DNA from: Streptosporangium carneum
GTDB taxonomy: Bacteria; Actinomycetota; Actinomycetes; Streptosporangiales; Streptosporangiaceae
DNA length: 64,000 nt
Direction of reading: 5' to 3'
Assembly (NCBI RefSeq): GCF_027922005.1
Contig: NZ_BSEV01000001.1
Span: forward strand, 335,638-399,637
Shown here piece after piece: positions 51,746 to 60,545 of the stretch. The notes below the pieces were generated by a model. It saw only the letters and a program-made list of their open reading frames with translations. It did no database searches and had not been told where the DNA came from. The translations under genes were made by a program, and so were the position numbers. Each line of letters opens with the position of its first letter. Position 1 is the stretch's first letter.

Positions 51746-52350
51746 CTGTTGACCACGGCGCCCAGGAGTCGCATGTCGAGCATCTCCTTGGAGAAGGGAA
51801 AGCCAGTGATCTTCCTTGCCAGGGCGAAGGCGCGGGGGAACCCGGCGTCCACGTCCGGGCCGTCCTCGTTCAGGTCGGGCTCCAGTCCGACTTTGCGCAT
51901 CATGTCGACAAGCCGGTCCGGTTCGTTGCCCCCACGTGCATCGGGACCCAGCAGGTCGAACCAGGTGACCAGTTCACCGTCGGCCGCATAGACGAAGTGG
52001 TCCGTGGCATGGAGGTTGCGGTCGATCGACACGACCTCGGTCTTCTGAGAGAGCCGCCTCAGCAGGGAAAAGTCGGCTCCGATCGATCCCGTCCAGAGCT
52101 GTATGAGCACCGACCAGCCATCCGTCTCCAGTGCGCCCACGTAGCCGGTGCGCATCGCATCCGAGTCGAAGCACGCCATCGTTCTCTCCTGGAGTTCCTC
52201 GAAGGTCACTCCTGTGATCGCGCCGCTGTCCGCGCCGAGACGAACCAGCGCCTCAGCGGGGGAAAGGGATCGGACGAAGGTCACGCAGGAGACGTCGTAG
52301 AACGGTCCGAACTCCTCAAGCCAGTCGAACATCTCGTGCAGGTCGGCCAC
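51739..52350 (-). CDS. DUF6461-family protein
   Basis: 203 residues starting with MFDWLEEFGPFYDVSCVTFV and SLSPAEALVRLGAD, the pattern of actinobacterial DUF6461 proteins. The rest includes GYVGALETDGWSVLIQLW and a Leu/Asp-rich C-terminus. Function unknown; related proteins often sit in islands as immunity-like or orphan genes. It is intact and nearest to the right end of the island. Confidence 0.7.
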   Translation of the reverse strand: MADLHEMFDWLEEFGPFYDVSCVTFVRSLSPAEALVRLGADSGAITGVTFEELQERTMACFDSDAMRTGYVGALETDGWSVLIQLWTGSIGADFSLLRRLSQKTEVVSIDRNLHATDHFVYAADGELVTWFDLLGPDARGGNEPDRLVDMMRKVGLEPDLNEDGPDVDAGFPRAFALARKITGFPFSKEMLDMRLLGAVVNSG

Positions 52351-52570
52351 CGTGACTCCCTCAGTCGGTTAGGGATCATGCTGGCAGTGGTCACCGACAA
52401 GGATGACGCCATCCACGGAGCGAGCGTTGACTCCGCTTCGGAGGGCACGCATATGGGTGACCAACTGGGTGACGACCGCCCCGGACGACGCCGGACGACG
52501 GTGGAACACTGCGGACCGTATGCGCAGGTGGGAGCGGGTGCAGCCCATGATCCCGCCCCCACCGGCTTTG

Positions 52571-52675
52571 CCTGACAAGGAAGAGGCCCCAGGTTCAAGT
52601 CCTGGTAGCCCCACCCAGTCTTCCCAGCTCAGAGGCTAGATTCCAAGATCGCGGATCTGGCCTCTTGATCGTTTG
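52571..52675. repeat. Right attachment site (attR-like): duplicated tRNA-Ile 3' half
   Basis: Carries the tRNA-Ile 3' half (without the 5' half) and its downstream hairpin, ending in TTGATCGTTTG like the left copy. Substitutions at the anticodon-arm and beyond show it is no longer under tRNA selection. Confidence 0.88.
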
Positions 52676-52862
52676 ACCGTCGACTGGAACCCCACCAGAG
52701 GGCATCGACGTGTTCAAGTGAGTTTCCTGGGCACCTTGATCCGTTTCCTTGCGGAGCTGAGTACCTGCTTGAGGTTCAAGGGCCGCGTGCTGGGATTCTG
52801 ACCAGAATGACCTTATGGATTTAGCTCTCTCCTGCCCCGTAGGTCTCGAAGGCAAAGAGTGA

Positions 52863-53021
52863 GCATCGATCGAAAGCCACCGCGTTCATCTCACTGCAGC
52901 TCTTGAGAGCAACGATCGTGCCCTGGTGATTGGAACGATCAAGGGCCTCGTGGAGGCCACCGCCAAAGTCGTGCTTGACGTGCGAGGAGAGACGGTTCCC
53001 GGGCGACTTTTCCGGGGCTGA
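52863..53021 (+). pseudogene. Relic resembling an abortive-infection (Abi) family protein
   Basis: A startless 52-codon frame reads HLTAALESNDRALVIGTIKG, then LVEATAKVVLDVRGE. This resembles the conserved AIGxxKELxExxxKxxL segment of abortive-infection C-terminal family proteins. It lies outside the island, 188 bases past the right repeat, and is cut at both ends. Confidence 0.4.
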
Positions 53022-53335
53022 CGCCCTTCGCTCTCAGGGCGCGGAAGATCTTTTCCAGAAGCTGTGAGGTCTCCGTTGGATGCCGTGTTCCGGCATCGGC
53101 GGTGGACACCGCACGCCTGGTGAACAGGATGACAAGAGCCCGGTGACGGGAGACTGTCACGCCGGGATTCTGTGGGAGCCTGAGGCTGAGATGCCTCAGG
53201 CCACCCGACTGGCCGATGGGCGTGGATCTTCGGGCTCTGGCAGGAGGTGCTGGTCGGTCGCTCAGGTCTTCGTGGGTGAGGAACTTGAGGCGGCCCCTTG
53301 TTGAGTTGCCGCTCTGGGACCGCCTCGCTGAGTCC
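53022..53335. other. Gene-free stretch downstream of the histidine kinase
   Basis: No gene recognised. A hairpin with 9-base arms (GCCTGAGGC 53178-53186, GCCTCAGGC 53193-53201) could terminate the kinase gene on the minus strand. Confidence 0.4.
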
Positions 53336-55789
53336 TCACGCGTCCCGCCTCGCAGGGGACGGGCTGATGAGTGGCAGGTGAAGGATAAAGCGCGCCCCGT
53401 GAGAGGACGCGTTCTGGACATGGAGGGTGCCGTGGTGGGCGTGGGCGATGCCGCGGGCGATGGCCAGTCCCAGTCCGGTGCCGCCGTGATCACGGCTGCG
53501 GGCGGTGTCCAGGCGGGTGAAGCTCTGGAAGATGTGGTCACACTCGCCTTCGGGGACTCCCGGACCATCGTCAGTGACGCTGAGCTCCGCCTCACCGACG
53601 ATGCGGCGTACCCGCACCACGATGACGTGCGCGGCGTGGCGCTGGGCGTTGTCGAGCAGGTTGTGCAGAAGCCGACAGATCTGCGAGGGAACGACATCGA
53701 CCGTCACACCGGGGTGCACATCCAGGCGTACCTCGTGGCGGTCGCCGGTACGGCTGCGGATTTCGGCTTCGGCGAGTTCGGCCAGGTCGATGCGTTCGAA
53801 GGCGGTAGGCGGGACGGCGCTGAGCCGGGCCAGCAGCGTCAGATCGTCAATGATGGCCTGAAGCCGGTTCACATCGCGCAGCGTGTGGTCGATCAGCTCG
53901 CTCAGGTGGGTCTGGTCGGGATGCAACTGTGCTTCCTCCAACTGTGCACGCAGCCCGGCAAGCGGGGTGCGCAGTTCGTGGGAGGCGTCGGTGGTGAATC
54001 GCCGCTGGAGTTCGAGTGACCGTTGCAGCGACGCGGTGGCACGTTCCAGTTCCAGCGAGATGGCGCGCTCGCGGGTGTAGCGGCGGGCGTTGTCGATGCA
54101 CACCGCCGCGCGGCTGACCAGCTCCTCGGCCAGGGAGACATCGTCGTCCTCGAACGGATCGGACGCCTGCCACCGCGTGAACGTCACCGCCCCCAGCACC
54201 CTGTCCTGGGCCAGCAACGGCACCGCGATGACCGAGGAGGCCGGTTCCCCGGCCACCTGCACCGGCCGAGCGCCACCCGGATCCGGCCAGAGCACCGTCT
54301 CCCCTCTCGCCAGACAGCGCGCCTGCTGGGAGGAAGCGAGATAGTGCACCGGCTCGCCCGCGGCGACCGGGCTCACGTTCTCCCGGGCACTCTGGACGGC
54401 GACCCGGCGCAGGCCGCCAGCGAGCGCTGCGGCCTCCTCACCGCGCATGACGCCCTCGCTGAGATCGACGGTCACCAGGTCGGCGAACCGTGAGACGGTC
54501 ACCTCGGCGAGTTCCTCGGCCGTCCGCACCACGTCGAGGGTCTGACCGATGTTCATGGTGGCCTCGCACAGCAACCTCAGGCGCTTGCGCGCCGCAGTGG
54601 CGAGCCTGCCGACCTCCGGTTCGCCGAAGAGGAACAGCCACGGGTCGACGGGCGTGGAGGCCTCCCGCGGGGAGCCGGACGGCGGCCGCGTCTCGTTCTT
54701 CTCGCCCATGCCGGGCCATGCGTTGCCCACCGCCAGGAGACGGGCCGCGCCGGGTGCGGTGCTCGCAGGATCGCCGCCGCCTGCGGCGCCGTCGTTGACG
54801 ACAAGTTCTCCGTTCGCAGTGTTCTGGTTGTGCACGACGGTTGCCGGCGGGGCCGCCGACCGGCCCAGTCGATCGCATGCTGACGTGACGGGGTCGTCGG
54901 TGAGGCACTGCCACCGGCCGCCCTGGATCCGGACCTGCGCCACGACGCCGACCATACCGGCGGGTTCCGGCCCAGGCAGGGAGCGCAGTGTGGCGTTGCG
55001 ACCATGGGACAGGGAGACCTCGACAGCCGCCCGCTGCCCGTACGCGATCAGCTCGGCGGCCTTCTCCTCCAGTGCGAGACGATCGCCGAGGGGGAGATCG
55101 CGGAGCAGCGATTCGGCCTCCTGAGCGGGCAGGAGGTCGGGCAGGTCCACGGTTCGCAGGTATGCGTCGAGCAGGGCGCGCTCCTGCGCGGTGCTCTGCT
55201 CCAGGAGCCGTTGTTCGATGGCCTCGGCCACCTGACGGGCGAGCACGCTCATCTCCGGATGCGCGTATTTGTTCAGGCACGCGATCGTCACCACACCGCG
55301 CGCGTACCCGGTGAGCGGGTCGAGGATCGGGACACCGGTGGCGGTGAACGGCTGCATGCACCCGGCCAGATGTTCGGAGCCCACCACCCGCACCAACCGC
55401 TTCTCACGCAGGGGAGTTTCTGCGGCGTTGGTCCCGAGGAGTGCTTCGGTGTACTGCACACCCGGGAAGTGACACTTGCGGTCGAGCGTTCTTTTCAGCT
55501 GCAGATCACTCTCATAGCGCTGCAGCATCCTGGCCTGCTCGTTGGTGAGGAGCAGAGACGCGCTCGTGTCCGCGATCACGGTCTGGAACCGCTCGAACAC
55601 CGGTCGGGCCACCCGGGCGAAGGCGCAGTCCACGTCGATCTCAACCGGATCGGCGAACCCGAGTCGTTCCGGGACGAGCCCGAGCTCCTGACACCTGCGC
55701 CACGACTTCAAGATGACAGGCCGAACATCTCCCTCCACCGACTGCCCTTCGCAGAACCGCTCGAAGATCCGCTCGGTGCGTGCGGCCAT
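53336..55789 (-). CDS. Hybrid sensor histidine kinase: AcoR-type GAF input fused to GAF-HisKA-HATPase
   Basis: 817 residues from the ATG at 55787-55789 (GGGGGATCA before it); the frame stays open upstream but that part is not coding-like. The N-terminal 1-330 resembles the GAF input of AcoR-type activators (RPVILKSWRRCQELGLVPER, GTNAAETPLREKRLVRVVGS, EHLAGCMQPFTATG). A second GAF domain (about 430-580) precedes HisKA with DASHELRTPL (His about 604) and HATPase with NLLDNAQRHAAH, DDGPGVPEG and GGTGLGLAIA. No membrane helix, so cytosolic. No response regulator is adjacent. Confidence 0.88.
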   Translation of the reverse strand: MAARTERIFERFCEGQSVEGDVRPVILKSWRRCQELGLVPERLGFADPVEIDVDCAFARVARPVFERFQTVIADTSASLLLTNEQARMLQRYESDLQLKRTLDRKCHFPGVQYTEALLGTNAAETPLREKRLVRVVGSEHLAGCMQPFTATGVPILDPLTGYARGVVTIACLNKYAHPEMSVLARQVAEAIEQRLLEQSTAQERALLDAYLRTVDLPDLLPAQEAESLLRDLPLGDRLALEEKAAELIAYGQRAAVEVSLSHGRNATLRSLPGPEPAGMVGVVAQVRIQGGRWQCLTDDPVTSACDRLGRSAAPPATVVHNQNTANGELVVNDGAAGGGDPASTAPGAARLLAVGNAWPGMGEKNETRPPSGSPREASTPVDPWLFLFGEPEVGRLATAARKRLRLLCEATMNIGQTLDVVRTAEELAEVTVSRFADLVTVDLSEGVMRGEEAAALAGGLRRVAVQSARENVSPVAAGEPVHYLASSQQARCLARGETVLWPDPGGARPVQVAGEPASSVIAVPLLAQDRVLGAVTFTRWQASDPFEDDDVSLAEELVSRAAVCIDNARRYTRERAISLELERATASLQRSLELQRRFTTDASHELRTPLAGLRAQLEEAQLHPDQTHLSELIDHTLRDVNRLQAIIDDLTLLARLSAVPPTAFERIDLAELAEAEIRSRTGDRHEVRLDVHPGVTVDVVPSQICRLLHNLLDNAQRHAAHVIVVRVRRIVGEAELSVTDDGPGVPEGECDHIFQSFTRLDTARSRDHGGTGLGLAIARGIAHAHHGTLHVQNASSHGARFILHLPLISPSPARRDA

Positions 55790-56476
55790 GTTGATCCCCC
55801 GAAACCTGCAGCCGACGTCGTTCCTGACACACCTCTTCAAGATTAAATAGCCAGCATACGGAGCAAAACGCCGTAAATCACCATGTAATGCCAGGTCAGC
55901 GGCAAATTTCCGTCTATGTGGTCGCTGCTCGCGGCGGTCGGCATGGCCGGTGCCGACTCGCTTGACCTTGCCCCGGGTGAAGCTGCGCGGGTAGCGGCAG
56001 AACACGTCCGGTGAGCGCAGGTGAGCGCCCTTGGCCGAGGTCGACAAATCCCGTTGCGGACCCGAAGTCAGGCCTTGGGTCAGACCCCGCCGGGAGGCGT
56101 TCACCTACGTCATCACCGTCAGGCCTGGTCGGCCTGGCCCCCGGAGACCAGGTCGAGGGTGATGTCGACGATCATGTCCTCCTGGCCGCCGACAGGTGCA
56201 CCGCGTGATGCTCGAACCGTTCCCCGCCCCGGGATCTCGACATCCACCAGTCCGAGCCTGATTCGCTCGTTGTCGTAGATCAGCCGCTCACCGTGCACGG
56301 TTCACCGTGTCTGCTCTTCGTCGGTGGCCACACTGTGAAACCACAGTCCAACATCACCGGCGTACATGGTCATCGCGACAGACAGCACCCGGTCGCGAAT
56401 GTCCCATCATGATCATTACCGAACTGTTCTCATGGGGTGTCAAGCGCAGCGCGGCTTACCTCCTGCGTGCCGCTGG
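55790..56476 (-). pseudogene. Intergenic stretch with two short decayed frames
   Basis: On the minus strand, 56120-56302 ends in VGGQEDMIVDITLDLVSGG, which resembles the C-terminus of 4-hydroxy-2-oxovalerate aldolases (VGGQED-type end). 56302-56406 reads RDRVLSVAMTMYAGDVGLWF. Both lack starts. They suggest remnants of a degraded catabolic cluster, but the matches are short and uncertain. Confidence 0.3.
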
Positions 56477-57172
56477 TCAGGCGAGGCGGGTCGGAACGGG
56501 GCCCTGCGCCAGGCCCTGGCGGACCTGGCGGGTGAGATCGTCGGCCAGGATTTCCGGCTGGCACCTGGCGAGCCCGTCAAGTGCCTGGGCGGCGACGTCG
56601 GCGGGGTCGGCCTTCGGGACGCCGGGCATCCCGGCGGTCATGTCGGTGTCCATGAAGCCGACGTGGAGCGCCGAGACGCTGATTCCTCGAGGTTGAAGTT
56701 CCTCACGGGCTGCGTCGGTCAGGGCCCATGCGGCGGCCTTGGCCGCCGCGTATGCCCCGGCCCGTGCCGGGTGCATCCACGAGATCACCGACAGGATGTT
56801 CAGGATCGCGCCGCCGCCGTTGGCCTCGATGACCGGCGTGAACGCCCGTGTGACGGCAAGGGGGCCGTAGAAGTTCGTCTCCAGTTCCCGGCGCACCGCG
56901 TCGATGTCGCCGGCGATCAGGGGCGTGCCGGTGGAGATCCCGGCGTTGTTGATCAGAAGGTTCGCGTTGGTGGCGATCTGAGCGGCGGCCCGGATTGATT
57001 CGTGGTCGGTGACGTCGAGTCGGAGCGGGGTGATGTCTGGCAGGTCCAGCTCGTCGGGGCGGCGTACTGCCGCATAGACCGATGCGCCGCGCTCCAGCAG
57101 CTGTGTCGCCAGATGACGTCCCAGGCCCCGGTTCGCACCGGTGACCACCGCGATCGCGCCGTTCAGCTCCAT
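56477..57172 (-). CDS. SDR-family oxidoreductase
   Basis: 231 residues from the ATG at 57172 (GGAGGAGAC just before). Classical short-chain dehydrogenase: cofactor motif VTGANRGLGRHLA, NNAGISTG, a catalytic SVISWMHPARAGAYAAAKAA with Tyr-x3-Lys reading YAAAK, then HVGFMDTDMT. The substrate is unknown. Divergent from a tetR gene with a palindrome between them, so probably its target. Confidence 0.9.
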   Translation of the reverse strand: MELNGAIAVVTGANRGLGRHLATQLLERGASVYAAVRRPDELDLPDITPLRLDVTDHESIRAAAQIATNANLLINNAGISTGTPLIAGDIDAVRRELETNFYGPLAVTRAFTPVIEANGGGAILNILSVISWMHPARAGAYAAAKAAAWALTDAAREELQPRGISVSALHVGFMDTDMTAGMPGVPKADPADVAAQALDGLARCQPEILADDLTRQVRQGLAQGPVPTRLA

Positions 57173-57211
57173 GTCTCCTCCTTGGGGGTGGACCCGTTCT
57201 CGGATCCCTAA

Positions 57212-57233
57212 ATAGATTACGATCATAATCTAT
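57212..57233. promoter_or_regulatory. Operator between the SDR gene and tetR
   Basis: Perfect inverted repeat with arms ATAGATTA (57212-57219) and TAATCTAT (57226-57233) and a 6-base centre, in an AT-rich patch that should also hold both promoters. Likely TetR binding site. Confidence 0.75.
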
Positions 57234-57283
57234 AGAAGGAGCGTAGGATAGATGATGACCAACATCCAACGAGGGGAACGCGA

Positions 57284-57859
57284 GTGGGTCGCGAATCACA
57301 GGCGCAGGCGCAGCAGAACCGCGAGCGTGTCGTCGACACGGCGTCCCGGCTCTTCCGCGAACAGGGCACCGAGGTCAGCGTCGCCGATCTGATGAAAGCG
57401 GCAGGGCTGACCCACGGCGGGTTCTACAAGCAGTTCGCCTCCAAGGGGGCGCTCATCGGCGAGGCGACCGCGCACGCCTTCGACGAACACACTCGCCTGC
57501 GCGCCACCGCACTCGAACGACACGCCGGGGACCACGACGCCGCCCAGCGGGCGTTCATCGACGCCTACCTCTCAACCGGGCACCGCGACAACGCCGCGGA
57601 CGGCTGCCCTGTCGCCGGGCTTGCCGTCGACATCGCCCGCGGTCACGGCGACGCCGAAGCTCGCCGCGTCTTCACCGAGCAGGTCGGCGACACCGCCGCC
57701 TGGCTCGCCACCGCAGACCAGGACGGCATCGCCCGGCTGTGCACCATGGTCGGCGCCCTCGTCCTCGCCCGCGCCACCACAGGCAGCCCGCTGTCCGAAG
57801 ACATCCTCGCCGCTGCACGCGCGGTGTTGACCGGCGCCGGCGACCAGTTCGCCCCGTAG
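57284..57859 (+). CDS. TetR-family regulator
   Basis: 191 residues. TetR_N HTH (RERVVDTASRLFREQGTEVS, VADLMKAAGLTHGGFYKQFA; about 10-58), then a ligand domain with GCPVAGLAVDIARG, typical of the TetR group paired with SDR or quinone-related enzymes (the Cys may sense electrophiles). Starts GTG with GAGGGGAAC. Divergent partner of the SDR gene. Confidence 0.9.
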   Translation: MGRESQAQAQQNRERVVDTASRLFREQGTEVSVADLMKAAGLTHGGFYKQFASKGALIGEATAHAFDEHTRLRATALERHAGDHDAAQRAFIDAYLSTGHRDNAADGCPVAGLAVDIARGHGDAEARRVFTEQVGDTAAWLATADQDGIARLCTMVGALVLARATTGSPLSEDILAAARAVLTGAGDQFAP

Positions 57860-58029
57860 GCGGCCACTCCGCGGGTGGGTCGCCGAGGCGTCTTGCGGTA
57901 CCACGACGATTCGCGCTCGTGGGGCGGATGTCTTGATTCATGTGTTTTGAGGATCAGTACGGTGAACGCCCAAAAAACGATGAATCCTGAAAAATCACCT
58001 TCAGTAGAAGTAGACGGAGCGGGCCAGGC

Positions 58030-58923
58030 GTGGAACTGCGTGACATCGAGATCTTCCTGACCCTGGCCGAGGAACTGCACTTCGGCCGCACCGCCGCCCG
58101 ACTGCGCGTATCACCCGCCCGCATCTCCCAGGCGATCCAGAAGCAGGAGCGGCAGATCGGCGCGCCGTTGTTCGAGCGCAACAGCCACACCGTACGGCTG
58201 TCGCCGGTCGGGCAGCAGCTGCGCGACGACCTTCGGCCTCTTTACGCCGGGCTGAAGGACAGCATGGAACGCGCCCAGCTCGCCGGCCAGGGCATCACCG
58301 GCGTCCTGCGCGTCGGCATGCTGCCCGCCAACGCCTTCGACCTGCGCCCTTACTGGGACGTCTTCCGCCTCCGGCACCCGCAGTGGAAGCTACGCGTCCA
58401 GAAAATCCAGTTCAGCGACGCCTTCGCCACGCTGCGCCGCGGGGACATCGACGTCCTGATCGCCTGGCTGCCCGTCGACGAGCCCGACCTCACCGTGGGA
58501 CCCGTCCTGTTCGCCGAACCCCGGGTGCTGGCCGTCTCCACCGGCCACGAGCTCACCCGCCGCACGTCGGTCTCCCTGGAGATCGCCGCCGACTTCCAGC
58601 ACCCGCAGTCCGACACCCGGCCCGACTACTGGTACGACGCCGCCATTCCGCGCGAGACCCGCCGCGGCCGCACGATCGAGCGTGGCCCGCTGGTGCATGA
58701 CACGGAAGGCGCCATCACCCTCGCCAGCATGGCCGAGATCGTCGTGCTCTTCCCCGCCCACATGACCCGCTACTGGATGCGGCCGGACATCACCTACCTG
58801 CCGGTCACCGACATGGGGCCGCTGCCGTACGCGCTGGTGTGGCGCAGTGAGACGGAGAACGAGCTCGTTCGGGCCCTGGCCGAGGTCGTCCGCGATCTCG
58901 GCCCCCTCGCGCCACAGCACTGA
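58030..58923 (+). CDS. LysR-family regulator
   Basis: 297 residues. LysR HTH (MELRDIEIFLTLAEELHFGR, RISQAIQKQERQIGAPLFER; 1-60) and a type 2 periplasmic-binding-like effector domain (about 90-290). The domain matches the actinomycete LysR group with HPQSDTRPDYWYDAAIP. No divergent target gene lies next to it, so its regulon is unknown. GTG start by the given frame. Confidence 0.9.
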   Translation: MELRDIEIFLTLAEELHFGRTAARLRVSPARISQAIQKQERQIGAPLFERNSHTVRLSPVGQQLRDDLRPLYAGLKDSMERAQLAGQGITGVLRVGMLPANAFDLRPYWDVFRLRHPQWKLRVQKIQFSDAFATLRRGDIDVLIAWLPVDEPDLTVGPVLFAEPRVLAVSTGHELTRRTSVSLEIAADFQHPQSDTRPDYWYDAAIPRETRRGRTIERGPLVHDTEGAITLASMAEIVVLFPAHMTRYWMRPDITYLPVTDMGPLPYALVWRSETENELVRALAEVVRDLGPLAPQH

Positions 58924-59512
58924 TCGCCGAACGACATGGTGAACCCGGAAGCGTTGGGCGGTCCGGACGTCATCAGGTGCAGCGCCGCCTGGGGAGGGGG
59001 GCTCCACCGGACGATCTCGACGGCGACGGTGCAGGCCACCTCCGGGATCAGGTGGCGGCGGTGCACGTAGCGCAAGCCCTCCTCGCTGCCGGCCCCAAGC
59101 GCGCTTCCGGTCCCCGGCCGGCGCGTCCAAGAACGCGTGCTCGCGCGACGTCAGCGTGAAGTACTTGATCAACTCCTCGCGCCCGATGTCTGGGAACGAC
59201 CGAAGACGCTCCGGCTGCTCATCCGACAGAAACCTCGTCAACATCGACCACTCCATGCGCTACAGATCACCCAGGTCGTGACGAGCCGTAGCGGAGATGA
59301 TCAACAAGGATCGTGGAAGGCGAGAAGCCGCAGGTCAGAGGTAGATCTGTTGGATTTCCGCCGTTTGCTACGGGAACCCCGTTAAGCCGGTGGTTAACGC
59401 GGCGTTGCGAGATCCGGCATTGCCGACAGCGAGCCGTACCGGCAGCCTTGATCCAGGACGAATCAGCACATGGAAGGGGAAACGTGGCATACAACCGCAT
59501 ACGAGCAGATTC
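58924..59512. other. Intergenic region with a transposase relic
   Basis: Apart from the Tn3-like fragment at its centre I see no gene. The stretch is presumably the scar of an insertion and deletion event between the LysR gene and the VOC gene. Confidence 0.45.
59100..59256 (-). pseudogene. N-terminal relic of a Tn3-family transposase (DUF4158)
   Basis: The frame begins MLTRFLSDEQPERLRSFPDI, then GREELIKYFTLTSREHAFLD. This resembles the N-terminal domain of Tn3-family transposases (FLSDEQ...; ELIRFFTLT...). It is lost after about 50 residues, where the frame turns to low-complexity sequence. No terminal inverted repeats were found near it. Confidence 0.5.
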
Positions 59513-59887
59513 ATGAACATTATCGGCTCAACAGTCGTCTTCACCGTCGACGATCTGCCGAGGTCCCGCCACTTCTTCACCACCTACCTGGGTTTCCGCG
59601 AGGTGCTCGACACACCGGATCTCGTCTGGCTGAACCGCGATGACGCGGCCGTCGACATCATGCTGCACCAGCACGTCCTCGAACGGCCGCGCGAGCGGAT
59701 CGCCCAGCCGGTGGTGGCGTTCGCGGTCACCGACCTGGTCAAGGAGTCCGCGCGGCTGAGCGCCGAGGGCGCGCCCGTCACCACGCGGTTGCGGCGCAGC
59801 CCGTGGGGCGAGCGGCTGATGCGCCTGACCGACCCCAACGGCATCGTCGTCGAGCTGACCGAGTGGATCTCGCCGAGCGGCGCCTGA
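59513..59887 (+). CDS. VOC-family (glyoxalase-fold) protein
   Basis: 124 residues from the ATG at 59513; a longer frame from 59390 adds non-coding-like sequence. One VOC module: STVVFTVDDLPRSRHFFTTY, LGFREVL, and the C-terminal RLMRLTDPNGIVVELTEW with the metal-ligand Glu. Not close to the island VOC protein. Function unknown. Confidence 0.82.
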   Translation: MNIIGSTVVFTVDDLPRSRHFFTTYLGFREVLDTPDLVWLNRDDAAVDIMLHQHVLERPRERIAQPVVAFAVTDLVKESARLSAEGAPVTTRLRRSPWGERLMRLTDPNGIVVELTEWISPSGA

Positions 59888-60083
59888 TCCGCCCCACCGG
59901 CTCTGCCGGGAGCACACGCCGCGGCCGGCGGCCGAGCAGCCGCCCGTCCCCGTCGCACCGCGCGCTGACAGGCGCACCGGCTGGTGTCAGCGGCCGCGTC
60001 AGAGCGGCGACGGTCCCGTCTCAGGGCAGCCGGCGATCGTAGACCCATCGAACTTCGTAACCGATTCCCAGGAGCTCACCACC

Positions 60084-60491
60084 ATGTCTCTCCCCCTCAC
60101 CGCCCAGGACAAGCTCACCCTCCGCACCGCCGCCTACGGCGCCGTCACCCTGCTGGCGTCCGCCGACGTCGCCGGCTCGCCGCACAAGGCCGCCACCGCC
60201 GGCTCGCTCGCCCTGTACGGCGCGACCGGGCCGGTCGGGCACGTGCTCGCCGAGAAGAAGCCGGGCGTCCACCTGGAGGGCAGGACGGTGGCCGCGATGG
60301 CCGACCACGTGCTGCCCGCCCTGACCGCCTCCATGACCCTGCTCACCCAGCAGGACCCGGCCGCGGCCGGAGACTTCCGCCAGGCCGTCCTGGTCGCCGT
60401 CGAGGCCGCGGCCCGCTCCCATCGGGGCGAGCCCAGCCCGACCGCGACCGAGATGACCCGCAAGATCACCGAAGCTCTCGACGCCGTCTGA
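60084..60491 (+). CDS. Hypothetical actinobacterial protein
   Basis: 135 residues, Ala-rich, mostly helical. Two weakly hydrophobic stretches (AAYGAVTLLASADVAG and ALYGATGPVGHVLA) and no catalytic motif. A good AGGAGCTC site precedes the ATG, and composition is coding-like. I do not recognise the family. It lies 54 bases before the secreted peptidase gene on the same strand and may share its transcript. Confidence 0.6.
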   Translation: MSLPLTAQDKLTLRTAAYGAVTLLASADVAGSPHKAATAGSLALYGATGPVGHVLAEKKPGVHLEGRTVAAMADHVLPALTASMTLLTQQDPAAAGDFRQAVLVAVEAAARSHRGEPSPTATEMTRKITEALDAV

Positions 60492-60545
60492 CGAGCCGGT
60501 CGCCCAGCGCGGCCGCAGCCGACCGGCTACGAACAATCACCAGGG

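Larger units (their letters stand above)
44856..52675. mobile_element. tRNA-Ile-integrated genomic island carrying a Septu-type defence pair (decayed integrative element)
   Basis: About 7.8 kb bounded by the duplicated tRNA 3' end. Contents in order: ATPase and HNH nuclease (intact), excisionase-like HTH, broken methyltransferase, kinase, recombinase relic, VOC protein, broken tyrosine integrase, GntR regulator, PLD-like relic, DUF6461. An xis-like HTH, an integrase and a KorSA-type GntR are typical of actinomycete integrative conjugative elements (AICE). No intact integrase or FtsK-like transfer gene remains, so it is probably immobile on its own. Confidence 0.8.

Noticed and set aside
52369..52614. 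Minus-strand frame with the same GLPGLEPGASSLSGK start at the right island end
   Set aside because: It is the antisense of the duplicated tRNA 3' half; useful only as a marker of attR.
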